45,654 nt of DNA from an uncultured Bacteroidales bacterium (GCA_947306225.1 CAMZFW010000003.1:1-45654); one strand, 5' to 3'. Shown: positions 8,614 to 20,409, numbered from the stretch's first letter. Program-made: numbers and translations. Notes: generated by a model from the letters alone, not told the origin.

Positions 8614-9957
8614 ATGAAGAAGCTAATTCTTATCACAGCCGCACTGCTGGCAGGCCTGACGGCGACAGCGCAGGACAGGCAGGTAGTGGACGGCATAGTA
8701 GCGGTGGTGGGACAGACCATCATCAAAAACTCGGACGTGGAACAGGCCTACGCCCAGATACGTCTGCGCAAGGGCGTGGAGGATGCCCAGTTGGAGCGAT
8801 GCAACCTGCTAGAAAGCATGCTCATCACCAAACTGCTTATCCACAAAGGCATGGTTGACAGCGTAGAAGTGAAGGACGAGCAGGTGGAGGAACAGGTGGA
8901 CTACTACCTGCAGATGGCTGTGGCACAGGCGGGCGGCAAGGAAAAGTTGCGCGACATGTTCCACGCCAGCTACGACGAGCTGCACGACCAGTATTTCGAC
9001 ATATTGCACGACCGTATACTCAGCCAGAAGGTGGAATACGACCTGACGGGCAACATCAAAGTGACGCCTGCTGAGGTGGCGGAGTATTTTGCCACCTACA
9101 ATTCCGACAGCCTGCCGGAAATACCGACACAGTATGAGGTGTCGGAGGTGGTGATAGAACCTACCATCAGCGAGGCAGAACGCGACCGTGTGCGCGGCGA
9201 ACTGGGAGAACTGCGCGAACGTGTGCTGAAGGGCGACAACTTCGCCATGCTGGCACGCCTCTACTCGCAAGACCCTGGGTCGGCACAAAAGGGTGGCGAA
9301 CTGGGATTCTTTGGCAGAGACAGGATGGTGGCAGAGTTTGAAGCCGCCGCTTTTGCGCTGAAGCCCGGCGAGGTATCGCCCATCGTGGAAACAGAATACG
9401 GCTTCCATATCATCCAACTGATAGAGCGTCGTGGCAACACCATCAACGTGCGCCATATACTGATGCAGCCTAAAACATCATCGGAAGACCTGCTACGCGC
9501 CCGTATCACGCTCGATAGTCTGGCACAGGAGATACGCCAAGGGCATGTCACCTTTGAGGAGGTGGCAAGAAAGTATTCCACCGGTACCAGTAAGGCACAG
9601 GGCGGCGCGGTCACAAACCCGGCAACGGGCAATAGCCGCTTTGACAAGGAGACCTTCGCACAGCTGTATCCCGGCATCGGCATAGCCGCCATGGAGGAAG
9701 GGGAAGTATCGAACGCCACATCACTCACCACGCAGGAGAACAAGAGTGCCTACTGTATAGTGAAAGTGACCAAAAAGATTCCAGCCCATAAGGCGAACCT
9801 GACCGACGACTACGACCGCATAAGCAATGCCGCATTGGAGGCCGCCAAGAACAAAAAGATAGTGGAGTGGTGCAACCGCATGGTGAAGACCACCTACGTG
9901 CGTATCGCCGACGAATACAAGGACTGCCCCAATTTCAAGGTTGCATGGCCGAGATAA
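8614..9957 (+). CDS. SurA-like periplasmic peptidylprolyl isomerase
   Basis: DGIVAVVGQTIIKNSDVEQA N-terminus and parvulin repeats (GGELGFFGRDRMV...GFHIIQLIERRG; RHILMQP). Confidence 0.93.
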   Translation: MKKLILITAALLAGLTATAQDRQVVDGIVAVVGQTIIKNSDVEQAYAQIRLRKGVEDAQLERCNLLESMLITKLLIHKGMVDSVEVKDEQVEEQVDYYLQMAVAQAGGKEKLRDMFHASYDELHDQYFDILHDRILSQKVEYDLTGNIKVTPAEVAEYFATYNSDSLPEIPTQYEVSEVVIEPTISEAERDRVRGELGELRERVLKGDNFAMLARLYSQDPGSAQKGGELGFFGRDRMVAEFEAAAFALKPGEVSPIVETEYGFHIIQLIERRGNTINVRHILMQPKTSSEDLLRARITLDSLAQEIRQGHVTFEEVARKYSTGTSKAQGGAVTNPATGNSRFDKETFAQLYPGIGIAAMEEGEVSNATSLTTQENKSAYCIVKVTKKIPAHKANLTDDYDRISNAALEAAKNKKIVEWCNRMVKTTYVRIADEYKDCPNFKVAWPR

Positions 9958-10131
9958 GATATAATTGCTTGATTGTTTGATTGCGTGAATGTGTTCTTTA
10001 AACTAAAAAGTAAAAACTAAAACTTGTCGAACTAAGACTAACGAATTAACACATTAACGAATTAACGAATTCAAATTTTCAATTTTCAACTCAGTTCAAT
10101 CAAGCAATCAGACAATCTAACAATCAAAACG

Positions 10132-11100
<969 letters not shown>

Positions 11101-11124
11101 ACTAAAAGGTAAAAAACTAAGGAT

Positions 11125-12432
11125 ATGTTACACAAAATCATCATAAAGCTGCGTCAGTGTCGGCAATTATTAGTCTTTAGTTTCTACTTTTTACTTCTCA
11201 CTGCGGCCACCGCACAGACATCGGGGCTGATTATTCCCTCGGAAAAGCCGCTTAAGCCACGCGAACTGGAAAAGGCCTGGACCAACCCTGAACAGTTCTG
11301 CCTACTACTCCACTTTGACACGAACGACAGCACCTATCGCGAAGCAGACCTCGACCTGCTGGATTCGGCCTACAACATTGCCTTCGACCGTGACAATCCT
11401 CGCCTGTACACCATGTCTATCGAGGGCTATGGCTACGCCAACAACCAAGAGTTGATGAAGTCACGGGTTGAATCGGTCTATCGCTATTTCACCATGCGCG
11501 GACACGAAGCGATGCCGGTGCGCTTTGCCTACAATCCCATCCATTGCAGCTGTCATGGCGACACTATGGAGCTGATACGTTTCGAGGTGCCCACCGACAA
11601 GCAGATTTACGACTGCGACTCGCTACCCCCGAGCCGTCTGTTGATTAACAAAGACATCCAGCTGCAAGGCACCGTGCTCGTCACATTCCGTCACGACCCC
11701 ATAGAGTGCATCGGCGGCGAGAACGGCTGTTTTCTGCCCGCACAGGACAGCAACATCCGCGCCTACTACACACAGCTGATACTGAAGAAAGGCTCCATCT
11801 ACGCCGTATACAACACCAAGGATGAATGCCCTCCACCCGTAGAGCTGAGCATCGACGAGCATCTGAACCATCAACAATTAGTGGACCGCTACTTTCTGGT
11901 ACCCCACCGCCGTCAGATAATACTGCCCGTGGGATATGTGGTGCTGCACTCTAGTTTCAACCGCAAACCCGATGAATGCCGATACCTCGCCGACTCCATC
12001 TATGTGCGATTCCCTGTCACTGAAGAGCAACTTGAAGCAGGGTTAAAAATCTTTGCCAAGAGATACACCGCCAAAGGTTCCGAATTCAAGTCGGTGGCCA
12101 CCAAGAAGATAAAAGGCGGCCCTGTGCTGATGATTCAAGGTGCCATCAACGCCACCCAGTTCGACACCATATTCCTTGCCAAACGCATCGAGGTGGACGA
12201 AATATCCAAATACCTATACAATGCCGACTCACCCACCGAACAGGGAGCCGTCACCATCATTGTCAAAGGTGAAGAACGATACTACAAACCTTTCCGCGTA
12301 GACGGCAAGGGACAATATGACTATAAGAAAAACTTTCGCGCCCTACTGCGCATCGTAGAGTCCGATGAAGACGACCTCGAACCGGTTGGCAACGACCGTT
12401 TTCGCAACGACGGGGACGAAGAAATAGAATAA
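11125..12432 (+). CDS. Conserved hypothetical secreted protein
   Basis: 435-aa ORF with signal peptide ([18 protein letters not shown]) between moxR and panB. Confidence 0.75.
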   Translation: MLHKIIIKLRQCRQLLVFSFYFLLLTAATAQTSGLIIPSEKPLKPRELEKAWTNPEQFCLLLHFDTNDSTYREADLDLLDSAYNIAFDRDNPRLYTMSIEGYGYANNQELMKSRVESVYRYFTMRGHEAMPVRFAYNPIHCSCHGDTMELIRFEVPTDKQIYDCDSLPPSRLLINKDIQLQGTVLVTFRHDPIECIGGENGCFLPAQDSNIRAYYTQLILKKGSIYAVYNTKDECPPPVELSIDEHLNHQQLVDRYFLVPHRRQIILPVGYVVLHSSFNRKPDECRYLADSIYVRFPVTEEQLEAGLKIFAKRYTAKGSEFKSVATKKIKGGPVLMIQGAINATQFDTIFLAKRIEVDEISKYLYNADSPTEQGAVTIIVKGEERYYKPFRVDGKGQYDYKKNFRALLRIVESDEDDLEPVGNDRFRNDGDEEIE

Positions 12433-12434
12433 CA

Positions 12435-13253
12435 ATGGCTTATCTGCAATCAGACGTGACCAAAGTCACAACCCATGTGCTGCAGCGCATGAAACAGAAC
12501 GGCGAAAAAATCGCCATGCTCACAGCTTACGACTACTCTATGGCGAAACTCCTCGACGCCACCAAAATCGACGTGGTGCTGGTCGGCGACTCTGCCGCCA
12601 ACGTCATGGAAGGATATGATACCACCCTGCCCATCACACTGGACGAGATGATTGTGTACGCCTCCTCAGTGAAGCGTGCTATCAAGCGTGCACTAGTAGT
12701 GGTGGACATGCCCTTCGGCACCTATCAAGGCAACTCCAAACAGGCCTTAGCATCAGCCATCCGTATCATGAAGGAGACTGGTGCCGATGCCGTGAAGCTA
12801 GAAGGCGGCGAAGAGGTATTGGAGTCCATCTGCCGCATCCTCACGGCAGGCATTCCCGTCATGGGCCATCTGGGACTCACCCCACAAAGCATCAACAAAT
12901 TCGGCACATACGTAGTGCGTGCCACGCAGAAAGAAGAGGCCGACCGCCTCATCCACGATGCCCATGTGCTTGAAGAGGCAGGCTGCTTTGCTCTTGTGTT
13001 GGAAAAAATCCCCGCCAAACTGGCCACCCAGGTCACCCAAGACATCAAAATTCCCACCATAGGCATCGGTGCGGGCAGCGGCACCGACGGCCAAGTGCTA
13101 GTCCTACAAGACATGCTGGGTATCACCCAACAGTTCAAGCCCCGCTATCTGCGCACCTATGGCACCTTCGGCGAAGACATTAGCAACGCTATCCGCCAAT
13201 ATATAGGCGACGTCAAAGGCGGCAGCTTCCCCAACGAGAAGGAGCAATACTAA
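12435..13253 (+). CDS. panB: 3-methyl-2-oxobutanoate hydroxymethyltransferase
   Basis: [43 protein letters not shown]. Confidence 0.96.
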   Translation: MAYLQSDVTKVTTHVLQRMKQNGEKIAMLTAYDYSMAKLLDATKIDVVLVGDSAANVMEGYDTTLPITLDEMIVYASSVKRAIKRALVVVDMPFGTYQGNSKQALASAIRIMKETGADAVKLEGGEEVLESICRILTAGIPVMGHLGLTPQSINKFGTYVVRATQKEEADRLIHDAHVLEEAGCFALVLEKIPAKLATQVTQDIKIPTIGIGAGSGTDGQVLVLQDMLGITQQFKPRYLRTYGTFGEDISNAIRQYIGDVKGGSFPNEKEQY

Positions 13254-13256
13254 TTT

Positions 13257-13323
13257 ACTTTTAAAGTGAAAAGTGAAAACACGGCAGCCAAATTTTCAAT
13301 TTTCACCTTTCACTTTAAAAAGT
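13257..13323. terminator. Long stem-loop between convergent panB and DUF1846 genes, built from the 7-bp repeat family
   Basis: ACTTTTAAAGTGAAAAGTGAAAA (13257-13279) is nearly fully complementary to TTTTCACCTTTCACTTTAAAAAGT (13300-13323); GC-rich CACGGCAGCC in the loop. Confidence 0.65.
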
Positions 13324-14786
13324 TATTTCTTCACTTGTGGGTCGGAAGTGAAACCGATGCCGAGTTTCTTGAATATCTTACGGTCTACTTCGCTAAGCAT
13401 GACGGTGACATGTACCTGACAGCCGTTGAGCTGAGGCAGCGTCTGCAAGGTGGCACGGCATTTTTCGTCCTTGAGGCTAAGCATGGAGAGAGCGACCAGC
13501 ACCTCGTCGGTATGCAGCCGAGGGTTGTGGCCGTGCAGCAGCTGTGTCTTGGTACGCTGTATGGGTTCGATATACTCTTGTGGTATCAGTTTCACGCTGT
13601 GGTCTATTCCCGCCAGATGCTTGGTGGCATTGAGCAGCAGGGCAGCACACGGGCCTAGCAGGTCGCTGGTGTGGCCTGTGATGATGGTGCCGTCAGCCAG
13701 TTCGATGGCTGCAGCGTGCGAGCCTTCCTTCTCCTTGCGCTCACGAGCGGCTACGGTGGTGCGACGGTTGTCGGTGGTTATCTTCATCTGCTTCATCAGC
13801 AGTCGAATGCGATTTACCTCGTCCTCCGACTTTTTGCCTTCCACAAATTCGCACAACGCTGTGTAGTAGCGGCGTATGATTTCGTCCTTGGAGGCTTGGG
13901 CGCAAACCTCGTCGTCGCAGATGCAGAAGCCAGCCATGTTGACACCCATATCAGTAGGCGACTTGTAAGGGCTTTCACCATAGATGCCTTCGAATATGGC
14001 ATTGAGCACGGGGAATATCTCAATGTCGCGATTGTAGTTGACCGTGGTCTTGCCATACGCCTCGAGATGGAAGGGGTCGATCATGTTCACATCGTTGAGG
14101 TCGGCAGTGGCAGCCTCGTAGGCAACATTGACTGGGTGCTTCAGCGGGATGCTCCAGATTGGGAAGGTCTCAAACTTGGCGTAGCCCGCCTTGATGCCGC
14201 GCTGGTTCTCCTGATAGAGCTGGCTGAGGCACACCGCCATTTTGCCGCTACCAGGCCCTGGCGCGGTAATCACTACTAACGGGCGCGTAGTCTTGACATA
14301 CTCATTCTTGCCAAAGCCTTGGTCGGAGCAGATAAGATCGACATTGGTGGGATAGCCCTCGATGATGTAATGGTAGTATACACTGATGCCCATACGCTCC
14401 AGCCGCTCGCGGAAGGCGATGGCACTGGCCTGCCCGTTGTACTGGGTGATGACCACCGAACTGACCATCAGTCCACGGTCCATAAACTCGCTACGCAGGC
14501 GAAGCACATCCACGTCGTAGGTAATGCCCAAGTCGCCACGCACCTTGTTCTTCTCGATGTCGCGCGCACTGATAGCAATGACGATTTCGGCATCGTCGCG
14601 CAGCTGCATCAGCATCTTCAGTTTGCTGTCGGGTTCAAAACCAGGGAGGACACGACTGGCGTGGTAGTCGTCGAATAGCTTACCGCCAAATTCTAGGTAA
14701 AGTTTGTTGCCAAATTGCGAAATTCGCTCTTTGATGTGTTCTGACTGTATCCGCAGATACTTCTCATTATCAAATCCGTGTTTCAT
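13323..14786 (-). CDS. DUF1846 domain-containing protein
   Basis: MKHGFDNEKYLRIQSEHIKERISQFGNKLYLEFGGKLFDDYHASRVLPGF...VVITAPGPGSGKMA matches the family. Confidence 0.92.
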   Translation of the reverse strand: MKHGFDNEKYLRIQSEHIKERISQFGNKLYLEFGGKLFDDYHASRVLPGFEPDSKLKMLMQLRDDAEIVIAISARDIEKNKVRGDLGITYDVDVLRLRSEFMDRGLMVSSVVITQYNGQASAIAFRERLERMGISVYYHYIIEGYPTNVDLICSDQGFGKNEYVKTTRPLVVITAPGPGSGKMAVCLSQLYQENQRGIKAGYAKFETFPIWSIPLKHPVNVAYEAATADLNDVNMIDPFHLEAYGKTTVNYNRDIEIFPVLNAIFEGIYGESPYKSPTDMGVNMAGFCICDDEVCAQASKDEIIRRYYTALCEFVEGKKSEDEVNRIRLLMKQMKITTDNRRTTVAARERKEKEGSHAAAIELADGTIITGHTSDLLGPCAALLLNATKHLAGIDHSVKLIPQEYIEPIQRTKTQLLHGHNPRLHTDEVLVALSMLSLKDEKCRATLQTLPQLNGCQVHVTVMLSEVDRKIFKKLGIGFTSDPQVKK

Positions 14787-14846
14787 ATTCCTTATGTGTT
14801 GGAGTTACAAAATACGGGATTCAAAAATACAACTTTTTTTTTAAAC

Positions 14847-14886
14847 GAAAGACTTTTTTTTCGCATTTTGCGAAAAAAAGTCTTTC
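14847..14886. terminator. Near-perfect hairpin downstream of the M1 peptidase gene
   Basis: GAAAGACTTTTTTTTCGCA-ttt-TGCGAAAAAAAGTCTTTC: about 18 bp, one bulged T, 3-nt loop. Confidence 0.6.
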
Positions 14887-14908
14887 ATGTCATACGCAAT
14901 CTCAGCCC

Positions 14909-17227
14909 CTAATGCACGACAAGCTTCTGTGTACAAACGCCTTCCGGCGATGTATAGGTAACGAAATACAGCCCAGCGGGGAACGCTGCAGTCGAGAGCG
15001 TACACCGCTGCTTATTCATGGCCTGACGGTACACCTCTCGGCCTGTCGCATCCAATACGCGCAATTCGCCCTTGCCCACCACACCTTGCAGACACACCTC
15101 TGTCGAGCCCTGTGCCGGATTGGGCAATAGTGTGAGCGTAGCCCCAGCAGGCGGTTGGAGTACTCCGCCAGCGTCAATACCCAGCAAGGCCGCATCCACC
15201 ACGGCAAGGATGTACTCACCCGACTGCAGCCCACTAGAGCTCAGAAAGGTCGTGCCACCACCATTTCTTCCGATAGCGGTGTTTCTTTTCAATTGCCAGG
15301 GCTGGCTGGCATCCTTGCGGTAAAACAGACGGATAGAATCGTGACATGACGTGCCTGTATAAAAATCCATGTCATTTACCCAATAGTTGTCGCCAAAATA
15401 GAAGAGCGTATTGCCGTTGTAGCCTTGTGGCACATGCCCGTTGATTATCCATCGACGGCTGCACCAACGTTTGATACCGGCTGGCAGCGGGTCGTCGGAA
15501 CGTCCCAGCTGCAAGGTCGCTTTCAGCCGTAAGGTGTCTGCCATACGCGACGGCCTGAATTCTATATGCGTGGCGTTATATGGCCTTGCCTGACTTGAGG
15601 CAACGACCACTTCATCCGTAATATTGGCGGCAGCCGTGACACCATAATAGTCCACAATGGCGTAATCAGGCGTGAAGGGCAGCCGAAACTGACCCTGCGA
15701 ATAACGACCGTGGCTGACCACGTCGCGTGTAATGCTGTCGCCCCCTTCGGTAAAGAACGTGACTGGCACACGGGCCTGCGCACAATATCTTGGAGCACCC
15801 CACAGCAACTGGCTCATCCACACGGTGGTGGTCCCGTCGACGGTATGCAACGAGTCCACATGGTAGCTCGCATAGCCGGGCGAGAAGACGTGAAAATCAT
15901 AGAAATCAGTCAAATCCACACCGCTGTACCGGCTCATCGAGTCGCGCAACTGATAACTGTCCATATTGGTATAGGCGTTGCGGGCAAACAACGTCCGTAT
16001 CATATCGAAAAACACCGAATCCCCCAACAGATGGCGCAGTTCGTGAAACACCATAGCACCCTTATGATAGGTGTTGGACATGAACGAATACTCCTGCGGC
16101 ATACCGCACAGCGGATGAAAACCATCCTCGTCTTTGGGCAATTGTGACATTACCCGCAGCTTGGCATATGGCAGCGACGAATTGCGGTCGTAGGTCTTGC
16201 CCACCACCATCTGGTCGGCAAAGGTGGCACCTCCTTCGTTAAACCACATGTCGCGCAAATTGTCGCACGTAATCAGATTACCAAACCACTGATGGGCAAA
16301 CTCATGGTCTATTAGATAATCCATACTAGAATAGCGTGTCGATACATCGGAATGAATGCAGATATTATTCACATGCTCCATTCCCACATTATCGCCTCCG
16401 GCACTGAACCCGATGCCGCCCCAGCGATAGGGCCCAAACCACCGCTCAAACCGAGTCAGCGTGCTATCGAACGAGGCAAAGCACTCTGCCACATCGGCGT
16501 TGTCGGGATTGAAGCTGGCAACACGCAGAGGGTAGGTGCCATAATGTCCTTGCACTTCACGGCGGTAGACATGGTAGGGTGCCGCATTGACACCCACCTG
16601 ATAAGTGGACACAGGGTGGTGTAACGTATAGTAGAATGTCTGGCTCGAATCGGCATGGGTAACAGTGCTGTCGTGCTCGCCACTGCAAAAGGCCGACCAT
16701 CCTGGTGCCGTAGTGATGGCATAGGAATAGGTGGCTCGGTCATAAACACTGTCGCTGCATGGGAACCAACTCCTACCCATACTGAATGGCCTCACATGCC
16801 GATCCTCGCCAAGGTTGTAGAACTTATCTGGATCGCACCAAAAGCCACCGTCGCTTCCTTGCCAACCATAACTGCCATAGCACACCTTCACCCGCAATGT
16901 GTCTCCTACCCCACCCTCAACAGGTATGCGCAACTGGTGGCGGTCGTAGTACACCGCCGAGGCGGCAACCAGCACATCGTCCACCAACACAGAGTCAATC
17001 GTGGCAGCCTCCAACCCGAGAGCCACCTGCTCTGTCGACTGCAGCAACTGCAACGTCACCTCGCACGACCCTTGTATGTGACGTGCTTGATGATGTCCCA
17101 TATCAAGACGTATATCATAATGCAACACATCAATTGTGTCCCGCTCAGTGAAATGGCTCTGTGCCTTCGCAATAGTGCCACATATCAAGGCCACCGCGAA
17201 AAACAGACTATATCTTTTCATAATCAA
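14909..17227 (-). CDS. M1 family metallopeptidase with T9SS sorting domain
   Basis: DHEFAHQWFGNLITCDNLRDMWFNEGGATFAD (HExxH-18-E); C-terminal LLPNPAQGSTEVCLQG...GLYFVTYTSPEGVCTQKLVVH. Confidence 0.93.
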   Translation of the reverse strand: MIMKRYSLFFAVALICGTIAKAQSHFTERDTIDVLHYDIRLDMGHHQARHIQGSCEVTLQLLQSTEQVALGLEAATIDSVLVDDVLVAASAVYYDRHQLRIPVEGGVGDTLRVKVCYGSYGWQGSDGGFWCDPDKFYNLGEDRHVRPFSMGRSWFPCSDSVYDRATYSYAITTAPGWSAFCSGEHDSTVTHADSSQTFYYTLHHPVSTYQVGVNAAPYHVYRREVQGHYGTYPLRVASFNPDNADVAECFASFDSTLTRFERWFGPYRWGGIGFSAGGDNVGMEHVNNICIHSDVSTRYSSMDYLIDHEFAHQWFGNLITCDNLRDMWFNEGGATFADQMVVGKTYDRNSSLPYAKLRVMSQLPKDEDGFHPLCGMPQEYSFMSNTYHKGAMVFHELRHLLGDSVFFDMIRTLFARNAYTNMDSYQLRDSMSRYSGVDLTDFYDFHVFSPGYASYHVDSLHTVDGTTTVWMSQLLWGAPRYCAQARVPVTFFTEGGDSITRDVVSHGRYSQGQFRLPFTPDYAIVDYYGVTAAANITDEVVVASSQARPYNATHIEFRPSRMADTLRLKATLQLGRSDDPLPAGIKRWCSRRWIINGHVPQGYNGNTLFYFGDNYWVNDMDFYTGTSCHDSIRLFYRKDASQPWQLKRNTAIGRNGGGTTFLSSSGLQSGEYILAVVDAALLGIDAGGVLQPPAGATLTLLPNPAQGSTEVCLQGVVGKGELRVLDATGREVYRQAMNKQRCTLSTAAFPAGLYFVTYTSPEGVCTQKLVVH

Positions 17228-17238
17228 AAACTAATATA

Positions 17239-17703
17239 TCAAAGTTTAATCCAATAGATTGTTTCTCCTATTCCTAGCACAGAGCCTCGCAGTTTCAGCC
17301 TGCCGTCGGGCATAAACTCACAGGTACATTGCGCCTTGATGCCACGTGTGGGGTCGTAGATACGGCCTCCGTCCCAACGCTGTTTCTTGGCGTTGTAACG
17401 CAGGTCACGAAGGATAACCACCCTGTTGCAAGGCACATTGCGTAGGTTCTTGTCGGGGTTTTTCGTGTCCAGACGTATCTTGCCCGACTTCTTGTCGATA
17501 CTGTCTTGCAGATAGATGCACTGCGCCGCATAGCTGCCGTCGCTGCACTTATACACGCGCACCTTCGACACCTCGCCGTCATGCACCACGCGATAGGTGC
17601 CCACTACGGCATCGGGCCTGCCGTTCAGGCTGTTTTGTGCGTGCAGGCCGGCAAGTCCTACAAACAATAGCAGTACCATTGATGACAACCGTTTCATAAT
17701 CAT
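17239..17703 (-). CDS. DUF2147 domain-containing secreted protein
   Basis: Signal peptide MKRLSSMVLLLFVGLAGLHA; VVGTYRVVHDGEVSKVRVYK...WDGGRIYDPTRGIKAQC...LRGSVLGIGETIYW. Start trimmed from 17781. Confidence 0.85.
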   Translation of the reverse strand: MIMKRLSSMVLLLFVGLAGLHAQNSLNGRPDAVVGTYRVVHDGEVSKVRVYKCSDGSYAAQCIYLQDSIDKKSGKIRLDTKNPDKNLRNVPCNRVVILRDLRYNAKKQRWDGGRIYDPTRGIKAQCTCEFMPDGRLKLRGSVLGIGETIYWIKL

Positions 17704-17789
17704 AGAACTCTTATTGTGAAAAAACTCCATCATCGGTTGTCCACTCGGGCAGTCCCGACGATGGAGTCTATCATTTATCACATTTGTTA

Positions 17790-18785
17790 CTATTTTTGGT
17801 CTGGCGACTTGGGCTGTATGGGTTTGACTCCGCCAGGCCGGGCAATGCTCTCACGCATATCGGTGTCGGCCTGTATGTTCTTCATACGGTAATAGTCCAT
17901 GATGCCGAGGTTGCCGCTGCGGAACGCGTCAGCCATCGCCTTGGGCACCTCTGCCTCTGCCTCGATAACCTTGGCACGAGCCTCTTGCGACTTCGCCTTC
18001 ATTTCCTGTTCCTGTGCAACAGCCATGGCACGACGTTCCTCAGCCTTTGCCTGCGCGATGTTCTTGTCCGCGTTGGCTTGGTCCATCTGCAGCTGTGCAC
18101 CGATGTTCTTACCCACGTCGATGTCGGCAATATCGATAGAGAGAATCTCAAATGCCGTGCCGCTGTCCAAGCCCTTGGTCAGCACCAGTTTCGAGATGCT
18201 GTCGGGGTTCTCCAGCACCTCTTTGTGCGTCACCGCTGAGCCGATGGAACTCACAATACCTTCACCGACACGTGCCAGAATGGTCTCCTCGCCAGCACCG
18301 CCTACCAACTGCTTGATGTTGGTACGCACGGTGACACGCGCCTTGGCTATCAGCTGAATACCGTCCTTGGCAACGGCTGCCACAGGAGGCGTGTCGATAA
18401 CCTTGGGGTTGACCGATGTGTGCACGGCTTTCAGCACGTCGCGGCCTGCCAAGTCGATGGCGGTGGCGGTGCGGAAGTCGAGATTCATATTAGCCTTGTT
18501 GGCTGAAATCAGGGCCTGCACCACGCTGCCCACGTTACCGCCGGCCAGATAGTGCGCCTCTAACTCGTTCTGTGTAAGCTTTAAACCCGCCTTGGTGGCG
18601 TTAATCATGTTGTTCACGATAACACTAGGCGGTACCTTACGGAAACGCATAAACATCAGCTGTATCAGCGAGCAATGCACGCCCGACACCAGTGCCTGGA
18701 ACCACAGGCCTACTGGCACCAAATAGAGGAATAGGATAAGCGCGATGAATATCAACACGCAGAGGATGATGCTTGTAATTGTCAT
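17790..18785 (-). CDS. floA: Flotillin-like protein FloA
   Basis: N-terminal membrane segment, [41 protein letters not shown], Ala/Glu-rich C-terminus. Confidence 0.94.
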   Translation of the reverse strand: MTITSIILCVLIFIALILFLYLVPVGLWFQALVSGVHCSLIQLMFMRFRKVPPSVIVNNMINATKAGLKLTQNELEAHYLAGGNVGSVVQALISANKANMNLDFRTATAIDLAGRDVLKAVHTSVNPKVIDTPPVAAVAKDGIQLIAKARVTVRTNIKQLVGGAGEETILARVGEGIVSSIGSAVTHKEVLENPDSISKLVLTKGLDSGTAFEILSIDIADIDVGKNIGAQLQMDQANADKNIAQAKAEERRAMAVAQEQEMKAKSQEARAKVIEAEAEVPKAMADAFRSGNLGIMDYYRMKNIQADTDMRESIARPGGVKPIQPKSPDQK

Positions 18786-18883
18786 GTTACTTGATTTATT
18801 AAAGGTTATTATTTTCTATAGTTTGTCCGAATAGTCTGACTTGACTGGACTATCTGAAGTGTCCGAATAGTTCGACAATCAAA

Positions 18884-19331
18884 TTAATCAAATCTCTTGT
18901 CCTCTATCTCGCACACATCTATACGGTAGCCCTCCACCGACACCACCTCGATGGGACGGTCGGGGTCGATAAACTTGTTGATGGCGTGGACTTCCACCAG
19001 CTGCCCGTCGAACAGTGCTTTGCCCGTAGGTGCTAAGCGCGCCACCGTGGTGCCGCGGGCTCCGACAGCCAGTGTCACCTGGTCCACCTGATTGACCGTA
19101 CCATGTCTTTGCCTTCATGAAAAGGGCTAGCAGCACTACCGTAATGGCAGCACAGATACATAGGATGATGTTTCCAACACGCGGCCCCCACATCAGATAG
19201 CTCTGCCACACGCCAAATCCAGTAAGCAACAGTCCGAACGCACCGGCTATGCCACCGGGCAATGCGACAATCTCAAGGGCCAGCAACAGCAACCCCACGA
19301 CTAGGACGATGATTAACAATGTAGATGTCAT
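18884..19331 (-). pseudogene. NfeD-family protein, apparently frameshifted
   Basis: N-terminal NfeD membrane part (MTSTLLIIVLVVGLLLLALEIVALPGGIAGAFG...ALFMKAKTW) and C-terminal OB part (VNQVDQVTLAVGARGTTVARLAPTGKALFDGQLVEV...VVSVEGYRIDV) lie in different frames, breaking near 19095-19103. Confidence 0.75.
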
Positions 19332-19635
19332 AAATAGTATGTTTTTGAGTGTTGTCTATTACGTTGTTGTCTGCCTAAGGCAGCACTAATTTCAAAATGC
19401 AAAATTACACAATATTGTCGAATATACCAAATAGTTTGGCAAAATATTTACACACTATTACAAATCAGATTACTATAGCCAACACAAGCACCGTTCCCCT
19501 AACCGACAGGGGCATCTCGCCATCAATGTTTTTTCGGCTTCAACCGAAAACTCGCACAAGTCGACACATTGTTTTCGATTGCCATTCGACAAAACCCAGA
19601 TTCCCTCAACCCCATTTTGAGGCCGTTTTTCTTTT

Positions 19636-19794
19636 GCACTTAACCGTTCGTTTGCCGTTCGTTATCCGATCGTTTGCCGTTCTAGCGACGGCAAACGACC
19701 CCCCAATCGGTAGAATGCGGTAAGTTTCGGTAAGATGCGGTAGGAATCGGTAAAATGCGGTAAAATGCGGTACGATGCGGTAGAATGCGGTATC
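19636..19794 (-). repeat. Dispersed element copy B (inverted relative to A and C)
   Basis: On the minus strand: eight 10-bp CCGNNNNNTA units, CCGATTGGGGGG, stem TCGTTTGCCGT/ACGGCAAACGA (19670-19680/19688-19698), ACGGCAAACGAACGGTTAAGTGC. Confidence 0.85.
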
Positions 19795-19875
19795 AAAAAA
19801 AAGGAAAATCATATTATGCATCATATAAAAAATAAGAAATATCGTAATTATTTTGGCGGAATAATAAATATTTAG

Positions 19876-19883
19876 TATCTTTG
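19876..19883 (+). promoter_or_regulatory. TATCTTTG -7 box with TTTG 20 bp upstream (19852-19855)
   Basis: TTTG-N20-TATCTTTG fits the Bacteroidetes promoter consensus. Confidence 0.65.
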
Positions 19884-19926
19884 TATGTTGAAACGAAAAT
19901 ATTAACACCAAAATAAAACACACAAA

Positions 19927-20409
19927 ATGAAGAAGATAATTGTTCTTGCAGCACTTGTTATGATGTGCCAGACAATGGTTTTTGCCCAAAAGGAAAAGAG
20001 CGTAAAGGAGAGCGACGTGCCTACACGCTATGTGAAGGATTTCCAGAATCAGGCTAGAGAGGCCAAAAATGTCACGTGGACTATGGCTGTTGACAGCTCC
20101 GCCTATATGGCGACTTTTATCAACAGCGACGGCGACAAACAGGCTATCCGCTTCACTCCCAAAACCTCTGAGGAACGCTACTACATTGAGGAGAAATACT
20201 ATCCCCACGACATTAAGGACTCGGTGGCATCGATGTACCCGAAACACAAAATCACTGAGATTTATGTCCGCAACCTAAAGGGAAAGATGACCTACCAGTG
20301 CCGCATTGCCCGTAAGAAATGCTGCCTCTTCTGCAAGAAAGAGACCGATGTGAAGATTATTTCGTTTGAGACCAACTGCAAGATTATTGAGGTGGTGGAC
20401 GAATTATAA
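19927..20409 (+). CDS. Small secreted protein, PepSY-like
   Basis: Signal peptide MKKIIVLAALVMMCQTMVFA; KDFQNQAREAKNVTWTM...YMATFINSDGDKQAIRFT...YYPHDIKDSVASMYPKHKITEIY. Confidence 0.75.
   Translation: MKKIIVLAALVMMCQTMVFAQKEKSVKESDVPTRYVKDFQNQAREAKNVTWTMAVDSSAYMATFINSDGDKQAIRFTPKTSEERYYIEEKYYPHDIKDSVASMYPKHKITEIYVRNLKGKMTYQCRIARKKCCLFCKKETDVKIISFETNCKIIEVVDEL

Noticed and set aside
19606-20247. 213-aa minus-strand ORF
   Set aside because: It runs antisense through the PepSY-like gene, which has its own signal peptide and promoter, and into repeat copy B.
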